Assembly (NCBI GenBank): GCA_963921425.1
Contig: OY992837.1
Span: 3,383,896-3,447,895, forward strand
Length of the DNA stretch: 64,000 bases
Source of the DNA: Dryas octopetala
Lineage: Eukaryota; Streptophyta; Magnoliopsida; Rosales; Rosaceae
Reading direction: 5' to 3'
The position numbers and the translations under genes were made by a program. Within the stretch, counting starts at the first letter, position 1. Each line of letters opens with the position of its first letter. This document shows positions 1 to 15,343 of this stretch, piece after piece. The notes below the pieces were generated by a model. That model was not told the DNA's origin and ran no database searches. It saw nothing but the letters and a program-made list of their open reading frames with translations.

Positions 1-828
1 TATTCAACTTTTCCTTCCAGGGCTAGGTTTCCTCTCACAGAGATTCAACCTTCAGTTTGGAGTATTTTATTATTATTATTATTTTGTGAATCCTTGAAGT
101 TTGGAGTTTGGACAAGCAAACATTAGTCTTGAACTTCAAGAATTCAGATTTACAGAAAAAAGTCTCGGATTAATTAATCATAATCTATAAATAATTAATT
201 AATCAAAAAATTAAAGTTTAGTCATTCTAACATTTCTTATTTAGAAAAAAATCTCATTTGTCTTGTCAAAAAAATATGTTATTATTTTCACAATCGAATT
301 ATAAATATTATAGTATTGAATTTGTAATTTTATGGCTTCAATGTGAAAAGTCATCCACGTAGTACATTGATTAAAATTGAGGTACTCGGTAGCATTGCAT
401 GAAACCAACCGCTCTGAGAAACAAACCAATTGCAAATCATCTTTCAAGGATCAAATTTACAAATGGATAAAGAATTGAAACCAAGAAAAACTAAATTTTA
501 TTGACAATTCATGAATAATTCACCCCACAGCATCCACACAACTCTCAACAAAAGTGGATCCTTCAAGTAATGATTTAATATCCATTGATGGGAAAGTACC
601 CTAAAGAAAAACAGATGGATTGTATGCAGACTGTAAAATTCTTGAATTATTTAACATCTACAGGGCCAAAGGCCATCAATCACTTTGTAATAATAATAAT
701 CATAATATCCTAAACACATACATTCTCTAGACAGCAACATTGTAAGAAATTCATAAACATGATATTGGAGCAAGCATTCCACTCTGAGACATTGCAAACA
801 AGAGGTTGCCGCAAGATTACTGATCATT
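1..828. other. 3' flank of the ARF gene, no gene seen
   Basis: AT-rich stretch downstream of the ARF1 stop codon. The part next to the gene, roughly 500-828, is probably its 3' UTR because the ARF gene reads leftward; no clear polyadenylation site was fixed. The small open frames here show no family resemblance, codon structure or splice context and are treated as chance frames. Nothing else recognised. Confidence 0.5.
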
Positions 829-3520
<2,692 letters not shown>

Positions 3521-4218
3521 TCAGAGTTAGATACCAGTTCGATGTGGATTTTCCAAACATAGTGCATCAACAAAATTTCGAGTAACAATATATAAATTTA
3601 AAGATCTGAAATAAAAAAAGGCTGAGCATAAAAACTAAACATTGCATTTAATAAAAACCAAATGTAGCTAAGCAAACAATTACATTTCTCTCAACATGCC
3701 CAACCTAAAACAAATAGGGACAAATATTATCTTTTATTTTTGTTGGCATACAGGCATTTTTTCCAGATCAAAGAGACAAAAGTCCTTTATTTTCTTTTTT
3801 GGATTTCCATCCTATATATAATTCAACTTTCAATGCATCAAACAATGAAACAAATTACATTCAGAACAACCGAAACTAAAGCAATAATAACAGATCGGAC
3901 ACCAAATGTAAAAGCAGCCTTAAACTCAAATTAAAAAAACAAAATCTTAACCTGAAATTTCATGCAAAAATTGAAATAACAATAGAAGCAGATTCAGATC
4001 TAAACCCAAAACCAGATCCAGATTTAAACGTCAAGAAACAACGCACTAATCATATCCCAAAACAACGCTAATCAATTGATTATGAACCAAAAGTACGCTG
4101 ACCTGATAATCATACACCGAAATCGCAGTGACCCATTCATTATAAACCAAAATTAAACAGCCCATTTGAACGATATGACAAACACACAGATACATGCAAC
4201 TAGAGAGAGCGATATACC

Positions 4219-5450
4219 TTGGAGGGGGCAGATCTGAGAAGCTGCCCTAGAGAGAAATGAGAGGGACAAAGATAAATGGGCTCCAGAAGGAGGCTGTTTG
4301 GGATTTAAATATACGGTCGGAGATAACGATCGTTTTAACGGCGTTCGGTGCACGTGAAAGATTTGAATGACGTTATTGAAACGTCAGGTACTGTTAGGGT
4401 TTGAGTGAGGAGTCCGTCTATTTGTATTGTGTGGTAAGGTGTAGAGTTGGGGGTGCGCGCGCGCTCCAATCTGAGCCCCATAGTCCGAGAGAGAAGGTTA
4501 TCTTATGTAAAATACGGAATTAGGCACATCGAAACACACGTATTTTAGGGGTAATTACACGGATTTAGGATTTACCAAAATTACCCCTCACTCTTATACC
4601 CTTTCCTAATGGCATAAGAATAATTAGACCGGTTTTTATTTTCATTTATAGCTAATAAACATTTTAATGATAATTGAAATTCGTTCATTCTAATGGAGAT
4701 ATTTAGTAAATACTTTAATATATAAGAACGTCACATTTCGCTTCATTTTCATTTTGATTATGATTCAAACTACAAATGTCCTGAACAAACCATCTATGTT
4801 CTTTTGGATTTTCAATCTTCGACTCAAGAACGTGACTTCCATGTTCACTAAAGATGTTCACCGACCAAAACTAGATGAGTGCAACTGGTATGGTACGCGT
4901 CGAACATGTTCTGTTGAAGTGTAACTCAACCATGTTATGCTTTCATCTGCTAAAGCCCGTAGCGTTTAAGCAATGAGGTCGATCATATTTCTTGGCAAAA
5001 AAATATATTGCAATCACTTCAACATTGTATATATTCAATTATGTTATTCTTTGAAGGAGAACATGCATGGCTACTAATTAATTAATTGGCTAGTAATGTG
5101 CGTTTGATTCAACAAGAAATATAGTAAATGGGAGGTTGGGGATTGATGATGTGATGATGATCAATCACAAGAATTGAGACATAAGAAATCACAAATTTTG
5201 GAGTTTAAAACGAAAGTCTCACTAGAAATAAATCACATTACAAGTACGTACGTTAGACAAACACTAAACAAGCGACTAATATGACATGATCATGAGATGC
5301 TGAAAATGGTATCAGGTGATTGTTCCTGAAGACATTTCCAAAAATGCAGCTCAAGGAAAAGCAGAAAAACTAGGTTTGTTCCATGTTCACCATGCTGTGT
5401 GAGCTTCATGCATGGAGACGTGGATATTTGAGCATTCAACAACATATAGC
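4219..5450. other. ARF promoter and 3' flank of WAT1-like gene
   Basis: Holds the ARF leader and promoter on the left, including a GC-richer block near 4,440-4,490 with a short CG alternation, and the 3' UTR of the WAT1-like gene on the right (about 5,290-5,450). No additional gene, element boundary or RNA gene recognised. Confidence 0.5.
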
Positions 5451-8400
5451 CTATGGCTGCAGTTCCAAGTCGTTTTTGGTGTCCTTGGCATCTGGCTTGG
5501 TTGTTTCTTTGGTTTCGTTCTGAAGCTTCGCCGCCTCCTTGTTCTTCCCCCAAAGAACAGTGTACAGCCCGGCAACAATCAAGATAGACCCTACAGCACT
5601 AGATCAACCATATGAAGTACAACTCAATTAGTATGTCATGATCGAATTTTTTTTTCTTATTTAAGTACAAATGACATTATTCAAGTAAGTGGCCAAAAAA
5701 AAAGACATTATTCAAGTAAACTAGCTAATAGTGTCATATGTATGATTAAGAAGATTGCAGCATAAGAAATCAAAGCATATTCATAACAAAAATTCAAAAA
5801 GAATTAATTGAACATTGTAGATGATCGAGTAAACTGTATACGTACGTTCCAACAAATAATTGCTCACTAAGCAGAGCCCAACTTGCAATGGCCACTATAA
5901 TCAGCAGCAAGGGACTGAACACTGAGACATAAAGAGCACCTTTTCTCTGAATGGTCCAGGAAGTAAGGAAAAAAGCTAGTGCAGAGCCCAAAATTCCCTG
6001 AAATCAGTATCTTCATGATTTAGTATGTACTAAATTTTGATGGTTAATAATTCATGAATAAGTAATGTTATTTGACAAGTAATAACTAATAAGTTGATCA
6101 GATGAGTGAAAATTGGGATCGAAAGTCTTCAAAGGTTAATTAACTTAATTGTGCTCCCAAAATTGAAAAACCCTTTAAATTTTTGGATTTGGGGTCTTGA
6201 TCCTTTGATATATATATACATATATATATATATTCAAGAAAAATGTGGAGGTGGGTCAAGATCATAATTAAGTTTATAAGAGCCTATATATGCCTTATGT
6301 TTAGAGAATCTCAAGGCCTATATATCTACTAAGAGACAAATCCTACATAAAATGTTAATTAACTTGTTATAAATAAGCAATTAAAGTGATGAAACATACT
6401 GAGTAGAGACTTGCAACAAGCCACGTGGGTTTGGCCAATGACCATGCAGATGCACGGTGTTCAACAATTACGCCAATGATCCCACACTCAAAGCTGGCCA
6501 TGAGACACATCAATGTGGTGCTTGTATAAGGAGCTGGAAACTTCTCACTCACTTTTGCCTGAAATTGAACAAAGAAAGTCATGAAAACAGTACATTAATT
6601 ATTACGTACGTGTTCAGAGAGATACACACATTCACCTGTTACACAGTAAGTTTTGCTCGAAAAGTTGAGTACTACTTACTTGGATGATGAACCACATTGC
6701 CCAACCTAAGGTGCTTATGAGTACTAAAAGAGGGCCCACAAAGGAGTCTGCTTTGTTGCTGGAATTGTTCTCTCCCATTCTCTGAGCATATGTCCAGTGA
6801 ATTTTGGATTCACCTAAACCCATGTTGTGTCCATGGTAAAACGACAGTAACATGGCTCCACATACACACACAGCTGTTCCTACCACCTTACCCAACCCAG
6901 CTTTACTATTGAGTTTTGCAGATTCTTGTCTGAAATTAATTAAAATTGTATTCAATTTCACATTGAAACAATGCTATTGACGCTCCATTTTAGCATACTG
7001 CACTCCCCTTCTAGGAGTGAAAATGAAAGAGAAAGAGATACATATAATATATGTAGTACCTGAAAAGCAGTGCAAGGATAAATGTCATTGCTGGGAGTGT
7101 ATTGCTCAATGCACATGCAATGGTTGCGGTGGACTGCTTTAAACCAACAAAATAAAAAACCTGGTTTGCAGTTGCCCTGCATTTTGGTAAACTCGATCAA
7201 TTTATTGCTTAATTATATATTTGTATAGAAATCAACAACTTGGATGTCAAACACTTACCCAGTTAAGGAGCATAAGAAAATCTGGAAAAGAATAGGCATT
7301 GTGATCCTGGGTCGACTTGTAACTGTTTTCCTATTAGAAACATAAGAAAAAAACAAGATGATGTAAATTGATTAACTTTCCCTAAATTCGAATGAGAAGA
7401 ACACTTACAAAATTTGAGTAAACATTCTACTAACTAAATAAAGATCATAAAACTAATTACTAGCTAACTGAAGATTTTTCAAATTAGCCAAATAACTGTA
7501 ATATTACCTAACTTTTAACCAAGGGTTGACAAAATGAGTGTAATACATGCTAAATCTTTATGTTGTAAAACTTTAATTTTTGTACACTATTTGTCTACGT
7601 TTTTCTCATCACGTGTTTAGGATTTTGTATACGTTTTTCTTTTCCCTTCATATGTTAAGTCATCTAATAAGTATCGTAATGATGTTTATAGGTAAATAAA
7701 GTGTCTTTCATTTTTGCAATACAACTTGTACGTCAATTGGTCAGTTGTTATGAATAATATATCATATTCGTTCACTCTTTTATATTATTGTGATTAATTT
7801 CTAGATATGCTTAAGCCTCGGGTATTAATTAATGATCAGCCAGCAAAAAGAAGGAAAGGACAAATGGGTTGTATATGACATGGCAGCCATGCATGGCTTT
7901 AGTGACTGTGACTCAGGCCACTCGTTCAATTAAGAGTTTATAAGACCAAAAGTTGACTGAAAGACAGAAAAAAAGTTGACATACTTTTCAGGCATGGCCT
8001 GATCGATCTGCGTTTATTGCATGGCCTGATCAATTCAGATCTAATTAAATTCTTTAACAGAGTTCTCAAATTTCCGATTTTCCAAGAAAAACAACTGATC
8101 GATATTGAACTATTTTTTTTCTTCTTCTAATTATGTCTAATATTTAACTTTTCATTTGTGGATAAGAAAAATTTTCAAGAGGTTACATCAGCAAACAATT
8201 TCAATTTGATATATAATAGCAAAAGATAAAGTAAACAATTATTGATCTTATTTCTCTGTTCAACCTGTTCTTTTCTTCTTCATTTTTCTTTTCAGTATCC
8301 AGAGTCAGACATAACCGAAATCAAACAGTTAGTTGTTTACTTGTTTATAATATGGAAATTGACTTCGATCTGTAGAATATATGGAAAAACAGGGCATGCA

Positions 8401-8833
8401 GCTTATATAGACATGGAAAAATTGATCCCTATTTGACTCAAATATATTAAACAAGTTACAGAGTCAAAACCCACTAGTTTTGACGCTTGCACTGAAGAAA
8501 AATAAAACAAAAAACAAAACCCAATTATATATAGTTACTCCATAGCAACCCAGCTAGCATTTAAATTTGGTCATGCATGCATGATATATCAATCTCAAAT
8601 CTGAGTACTTTATTTTACCAAAAAAAAAAGTTGGTACTTTACCATTCCATCCAATAAGCAAAAGGAGCAATGGCAATGGTGGCGAAGATTTGGCGGTAAG
8701 AAACAAGAACAAGAGGGTTCAAGTCAGATTCCAAAGCCAGCTTTGAAGTGATGTTCATTCCTGCATAGCAGAGTTGGGCAAACACCATGGCCAAAAATGG
8801 CATATACTCACCAAAAATATCATGACCAGCCAT
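5451..8833 (-). CDS. WAT1-related protein, UMAMIT/EamA-type transporter
   Basis: Multi-pass membrane transporter of the plant drug/metabolite family (nodulin MtN21/UMAMIT group), whose characterised members export amino acids or auxin. Seven coding exons (minus): 8643-8833, 7259-7330, 7060-7176, 6680-6929, 6400-6558, 5846-5997 and 5451-5598, joining in frame to 362 residues. Landmarks: N-terminal [30 protein letters not shown], the family-typical [16 protein letters not shown] segment, [17 protein letters not shown] in the central loop region, then a second EamA half with [18 protein letters not shown] and [15 protein letters not shown]. About ten membrane helices are expected. The tail is charged and rich in Lys/Glu. 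The last acceptor chosen (ATCTAG before 5598) restores the conserved GT-AVGS join; the nearer AG would break frame. The first intron is ~1.3 kb. By position it resembles Arabidopsis At1g09380 (UMAMIT25) from memory; the substrate is unknown. Confidence 0.93.
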
Positions 8834-10996
8834 AGTAAATTTGTAATATATATAGTACTGCTTTCTTTGTACTATATGTACAGAGAGGCCAGTCAAGTAC
8901 TACGTAGCTAGAGAGAATGAGAGAGACAGAGAGATCGATCTGAAGATCGAGGATGAGAAGTTTTGGGAGGTGTACGTTTAAATAGCTAGGAAAGGGTGCA
9001 ACAGAAAGCTGCATTGAAGAGAATCTTATTGCGTGAAAAATAAGAGAAAAGGAAAGCCGTTGAAGATCGATTTGATTTCTTGCAACACTTGGGCTCATGC
9101 ATGCGGCGGGTACATGCACTACATGTCCATTCGGGGTTGCCTCTGTCACTTTAAAGGCGCTTTCAGTTTTTGTCTTTTCAAGAAACTATTGCGTGAGCGC
9201 CACCCAAGTTGAGCTTCTAGGCTTGCCCAACAACATGAACTAGTCATTAAAACTAGCTCCTTCATTTCTAACAAGCACTTCTGGACTCTAGCTTCTTATT
9301 CAATGCTACAATATCGTTTAAATGTTTAATTAATCACTATTATGACAATTATTCCACAGTTTCACACTGTGAATCTCCACAACAGGTTTAAATATGAATC
9401 CAAATTCAAATTGTGAATCAAACACTAATTAATATAAGATTCTAACTAAACTATCTGACAAGAGTATTTTTAATGGTCTTTAATTCAGTCTATATGTGTT
9501 GGCTCGCGGCTTTAATTTCGTCAATCTGTCAATCTACCACCAACCACAGTTAAGTTATTAAAGTAAAGAAACGTACACCCTATTTTCATGGATCTGCCAG
9601 CTAGAAGATTATATTAGCTATAATTTGCAAAGAGTATATTAATTTCCTATAATATATAGGTCTTCATCACCCATTAGTCATTACCGCATATACATAAGGG
9701 TCATTGTCAATTTTACATGAATTTCCTCATATAACATTTTGAAAGAGACTTGAACTTAAGATTACTTATTCTTTACAAAGAAGTTCTATACAACTATAAA
9801 TTGAACTAATCACATGTCCTAATTAATGACTAATATAACCTAAAATTGAATGAATAACTTTTTGTACATATTCTTAAAATATGACCTATATATATGTATA
9901 TGACATCCTCATTTCCGTTACATCCCACTTTCAAGCTGGCAAATAGAAATATATTATATATAAATTAAGGAATATGTCCTCATGATTCATCACTCTTTTT
10001 CATCAGTTTCTCTTCACACACTCCACCAATTACGATCCAAATATTGGTACGTTTTGTAGCGTGGCTTAAAGTTTTTTAGTTCAAAAAGAAAAAGATAGAA
10101 TGTTGACTAGTGTGAAGGAATTACTGCTCAATTCTCAATTTCTCAAGTGCTCCAAACTCTGACACTAACTAAACACACACAATTAAGCTAACCCACAAAC
10201 AATTGGTTAGCTTAATTGTGGGTTATGTGCTCTACTTGAGTTTGGGCCTCATCCCTCTATATATATGTTGGGCTCGGATAAGATCAAGGTCATATTAATG
10301 CCCGGCCCATAATTCCAGTAAGCCCATAGCGACGCTTGACACATAGGTCAACGAGTCAACGACCACAATCCACAAATGACAAAAAATGATGTTATGTTTT
10401 TTTTTTTTGGCCACTAACATGATCTTATATTCTTATGTTTAGAGAGATGAAGTCCACAGGAATTCGATCTCGTACGCGGTGCTTAAATTACGGACTTCAT
10501 TTTGACACCGTCCGATCAGTTGAACGGCTCAAGTTTAATGTGAGAACCAAAAACTTATTTAGAGAGGTGAACTGGTTGTCTACTTGTCTCATTTTACTAT
10601 TTCTATGACTGACTTTGTTTAACTTAAATTATAGTGTTACGATGTAAGTTAACATGCTTCTCGTAAATACATTGGAGAGAAATTTATTTGTGTGTAGTTG
10701 AGTCGGTGAATTTTTTTCTTTTTTCTTTTTTCAAGTAAAACCAAAGCAATAATTATTATTATTAGAACGCTGGCAGTTGGATCATATGTCCTCCACTTCA
10801 TAGACCATTGCCGACACTCGACAGGCCCGATATTTAACAACACAACCATATCATAGTTCAATCCTAAATAAATTAGTAAAAAGAAAAAAAATCGAAAAAT
10901 AGCAAATATATATTTTATCATTTACCAAAAAAAACAAGAAACACCAACTATATTATTAAGCAGTGACAAGGGAGAGAGAGTATCTATGTGCAGGGT
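8834..10996. other. Divergent intergenic region between WAT1-like and GDSL genes
   Basis: Shared upstream region of two divergently transcribed genes. A TATA-like TATTTAAA (minus strand) lies near 8,975-8,985, about 150 bases upstream of the WAT1-like start. A perfect 16-bp inverted repeat sits at 10178-10220. The rest is AT-rich with no open frame of family resemblance. Confidence 0.5.
10178..10220. repeat. Perfect 16-bp inverted repeat (hairpin)
   Basis: Left arm CACAATTAAGCTAACC (10178-10193) and right arm 10205-10220 are exact reverse complements around an 11-base spacer. Pairing stops abruptly outside the arms, and no flanking target duplication was found, so a MITE origin is not supported. 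It could be a small foldback remnant or a structured RNA in a leader of either flanking gene; no function can be assigned. Confidence 0.75.
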
Positions 10997-13960
10997 ATGG
11001 CTTGCTCCGAGTCTTTGAGTCTCACTCTCAGAGTCTTGGCGGCTTTGGTTTTGATTGGTCTTTCAATCTCGGTTGTTGGCCAAAGTCATACTCATACACA
11101 GCCCATCATCTTCAACTTCGGGGACTCCAACTCGGACACGGGTGGACTCGTCGCCGGACTCGGCTACTCAATCACCCTTCCCTATGGCCGCACTTTCTTC
11201 CGCAGATCCACCGGTCGAATGTCCGATGGACGCCTCGTCATCGACCTCCTCTGTAAGTGGACCCCACACTTCAAATTTTAATATTATTGTTATTACTATT
11301 ATTATTATTGTATTCATATTACGTGCCGACCTCGGACCTCCTATGTCGCCAATGGCCGCTGTTCCGGGGGTGTCTTTTAGTTTAGTTTCTTTTTCGAGTT
11401 TGAGGTTAGTGTTCAGTGAGTATACGACGTCGTTCCATGAACGCTATTATGTCATATCTGTATTCTGTGTATGTGATGGCCTCATCAGCTGGGGCCCACG
11501 CTAACGTAGAATCTCTCGTGATCGAGATTGATCCTCAATTTTTGTTTTTGGTAAATAATTGACCTCAATTTTCGAGGTAGAGTAATGTGAACTGTAATTA
11601 ATAAACTGATGAAGGTGGGACCCGCCTACTGCTTTGTGTTTCTAACCATAGTGCAGCTCTTACTCGCACATTTGTGTCAAAATTGCCCTTTTTGACCTAT
11701 ATATTTCAATATTTGCTACCTCCTCCTCCATTGGTGAAGCTCTTATAAAAGTATAAAACACATAAATAATTAAATATATAAAACAGGCCAAATATTATTT
11801 TATTAATTTATTAAAAGAAACTTTATTGTATTTGATGAAATAATGAAAATGTTAGATTTTTTTATTGGTTGAATAGTAAGTGGGTTCTAATTTGTTCTAA
11901 TTTGATATTAGATCAAATATGCGGTATATATCATGATTTTTCTTTGAATTAAATTTAACTATGAATTTACCTTATTCATTGGAAGTCCAAAATCTGATAT
12001 GACACTACAAATCAAGTTTGCCTTATCATTTGCCCTATCCATTGGTGATACTCTAACAAGTCATATGATAAGTCGTCACTAGTCATGTAAACTTTTCTCC
12101 ACAAATGTTGACAAGGTCATGTTTTCTCGTTTATTTTTTTGGCCATGAGGTCATGTTTTCTTGTTAGATAGCTAAATATGTTATATTATCCGAATGTTAA
12201 TTTGAATTATGGACCACACGTTCAAACAAACATCAAATTACTGGTTTGAGTGTTAGAGTCTGAGAATAATGTCTAGTAAAAAAACATTACCCTATATAAG
12301 GTGTGTATAGGCTTCCAATTTGAATGATTGAATAAATGAATTAATGCTCCATTTAGCCCATATCCTAGTCCCTAGGCCAAAATGGAATCATATAGTGTGT
12401 AGTCTTTATCACAAACTTGTTCTTGTTTGTTCTTAAATTCATTTCAAGGTAACAACATGTCAATATGCAATTTAATCAACTCAATACTACAGCCTAGCTA
12501 GTATATGATGATTCATGGTCTATAAAATCTTGTGCAGGCCAAAGTTTGAATGGAAGTCTGCTGAGCCCATATCTAGACTCTTTGGCAGGTTCCAAGTTCT
12601 CAAATGGGGCAAACTTTGCGATCGTTGGGTCCTCTACCCTCCCTAAACGTATACCCTTTTCTTTGAATATTCAGGTCATGCAGTTCACTCATTTCAAGGC
12701 CACTGCAGGTATATTTCTCTTCTTTTATCACATTACATCTATATTTGGAATTTGACTTAATTTCCTTGTTGCTTTGATTGGATATTGAAGATATTGTAGT
12801 TGTTACTTGATATGCTGTTATAATATTGCTCAACAGCAAGATTGGGCTGCTTTTTCAAAATATGACAGTGTTCATAAACTTTTTTGCTTCTGAGCACCAG
12901 CTGATTACACTATTGCGAAACATGTTTTTAGGTTCAAATCATATGATTACTGATGAAGGTTTTCGGAAAGCACTTTACATGATCGATATCGGACAAAATG
13001 ACCTTGCTGATTCATTTGCTAGAAACCTTTCATTCATGCAAGTAACAAAGAGAATTCCATCAATTACTACAGAAATCAAGAATGCCGTTAAGGTGAGTCT
13101 AGTGTTTGTACAACGATTATACATAAGGCAGGCTGTTGAGAAAATTGCAGAAATCTTTAGCAAAAATTGTTCTGTTAGCACATTTAAGTGACCATATCAG
13201 TACTAAAATTTCTACTACATCTTCAATTGTAGACTTTGTATGACGAAGGTGGCAGGAATTTTTGGATACACAATACTGGGCCATTGGGTTGCCTCCCTCA
13301 AAAACTTTCATCAGTTCAGAAGAAGGATTTCGATTCACATGGATGTATTTCAAGTTACAATATGGCTGCAAGATTGTTCAACGAAGCATTGCGCTATTTA
13401 TGCACAGAGATGAGATCTGAATTGAAGGATGCTGTTATAGTTTATGTAGATATCTATGCCATCAAGTATGATCTCATTGCCAACCCAGCCAAATATGGTA
13501 AGCCTATCATTTCAGTTCAGGGTTTCTTGCTATCAAATAAGATCTTCTACTGATGTTTGAGGTGCTTATCTGAATTGAAGGATTTATATTGGAAAGAGAA
13601 TTTAAAAAGTTCACAATGACTCAGTTTTAAGACATAAAGCACAAGACCAGCTCTAAAACGATTAGCAGAGAATTTGAGCTCTCTTGGTATACCACTTATT
13701 TGACGAATGATTGTTACCATGTAGGTTTCTCTAGGCCTCAAATGGCATGCTGTGGCAATGGAGGTCCTCCATACAACTACAATGCCGGGGTGACATGTGG
13801 TCATCCTGGGTCTCAGGTTTGTGAAGAAGGATCCAGATACATAAGCTGGGATGGAATTCATCACACTGAAGCTGCAAACACCATCATAGCCTCGAAAATA
13901 CTTTCCATGGCTTATTCTACACCACGCATTCCATTTAATTTTTTTTGTCGCAGTTATTAG
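10997..13960 (+). CDS. GDSL esterase/lipase
   Basis: Secreted SGNH-fold serine hydrolase acting on ester or acetyl substrates of the cell wall or cuticle; the substrate is not deducible. Coding exons: 10997-11252, 12538-12708, 12932-13092, 13233-13497 and 13725-13960, giving 362 residues. Signal peptide about 1-28 (hydrophobic core LAALVLIGLSI), block I FGDSNSDTGG with nucleophile Ser44, block III GQND with Asn165, and block V WDGIHHTEAAN with Asp327 and His330. The start is the ATG of MACSES; an ATG nine bases upstream is possible. Intron 1 is ~1.3 kb. The join of exons 2 and 3 gives FKATA-GSNHM, about 15 residues shorter than I recall for relatives; the longer open frame upstream of 12932 cannot be joined in phase with the exon 2 donor used here. 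By sequence it resembles At1g09390/At1g56670, and the PPR downstream supports that. Confidence 0.9.
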
Positions 13961-15343
13961 TCAGTAGTACATTGAAATCAGTAGTGCCGAATTTAGTGGT
14001 TCTTTTGTTTCCACTTCTCTTGTAGAGCACGGAAGCCTCTGGGATTAGCCCAAATGGTGAGGGTGTTGGGAAAAAGAGTTTAGAACTGAATCGATTCCAA
14101 CTCATTCAATGTAAAAGCATGGTGACATTTTGAAAAGAAAATTTCGGATTAGCTTAAGAGAGCTGCAAACGTCCCAGATTGAAGCTCCCATGGTTTGAAA
14201 CATTGATATGACTTGTGAGGTTGCCAAGATTAGTTAAAGAGGGTTGAACTTGTGTACATAGATGATCAAGTATATTTATTTTAGTTTATTGAGTAGAAGA
14301 CTAACATAGAATTTTGCGTCTAAAATAAAGCTAACGCTTCATTGTAACTTCTGTTAAGAATAACACTAATGTGTCACTTAAGTAAATTGAAAAAAGAAAA
14401 CACAAATTAAAGAAGGATTTTAGGCTTTTTTCTTAAAAAAAAAATAATTTGTGGGGTAAGAGGTTTTGGTGAAACAATAAAAGCATCTTATTTTCTAAAA
14501 TTGTACTTTCTTGGGTTGGTGAATATAAGAGAAAAAAATATCACTACCATATTTTTATTTATTTATTTTTAGCTTTTAGGGGGAGGAGATATCAAACTTG
14601 AGTGCATAAGAGTAAATTCTACCACTCTTCCAACTAGACTGTCTACCAACTGCATCACTACCGTCTTCTTCGTTCCATTTATTATAAGTGAATTTAAAAC
14701 ATTGATGACATAAACCAATATCCTTAACATTATTGTTTTTTTATAATTTAAAACTATTATAAAACTAAATATTGCATTTCATTACAAAAGATTTTTAAAT
14801 TTGGGACCTCTTCCAAAATTAGTAGAAGAAATACCATTAAACCAATAAGCAATAACTAGTTGGTTATTCCAAAAGTTTTTTTGGAACCATCCTTAGAAAT
14901 TTAGAATCACTAGAGATTCTAAGCCCAAACAAACATATTGTAAAATTGAAAGTCGTAACTTGTATTGTAGAATTAATATTTTTTGTAAAAATCAATATAT
15001 GATTGGGGGTTTTAATAATTTCCAAAACTTTGAGGGGTGTCGTTGTAACTTGTAAGTGTTGCGGTAAAAATGGCATCATCTTAAACCCACCTCGTTCCCG
15101 CGTCCTCCACTGATATCCCTGTTCAGAACAGCTTAAACCCAGCCGAGTTGCACTATTCTCTACTATAGATTCATGTCTGCCACTCTCTAGTTCGAATATA
15201 CCAGAAAAAATTTTATTTTGTAGTTTTGGAATATTTTTCAGTCATATTTGATTGAATGGTCATCCAAGAAACTGCCATGTTACTTTAATAAATTCTGAAT
15301 ACTTGCTATTTTCTATTTTGTTAGTGCAATTTTGAGCTTATCA
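13961..15343. other. 3' flank of GDSL gene and PPR upstream region
   Basis: Begins with the probable GDSL 3' UTR and ends with the short leader of the PPR gene. AT-rich, with poly-A/T runs. No additional gene, repeat boundary or RNA gene recognised. Confidence 0.45.

Noticed and set aside
15332-15343. Earlier start of the PPR protein
   Set aside because: The frame is open there but begins with TTG; the first ATG is at 15344.
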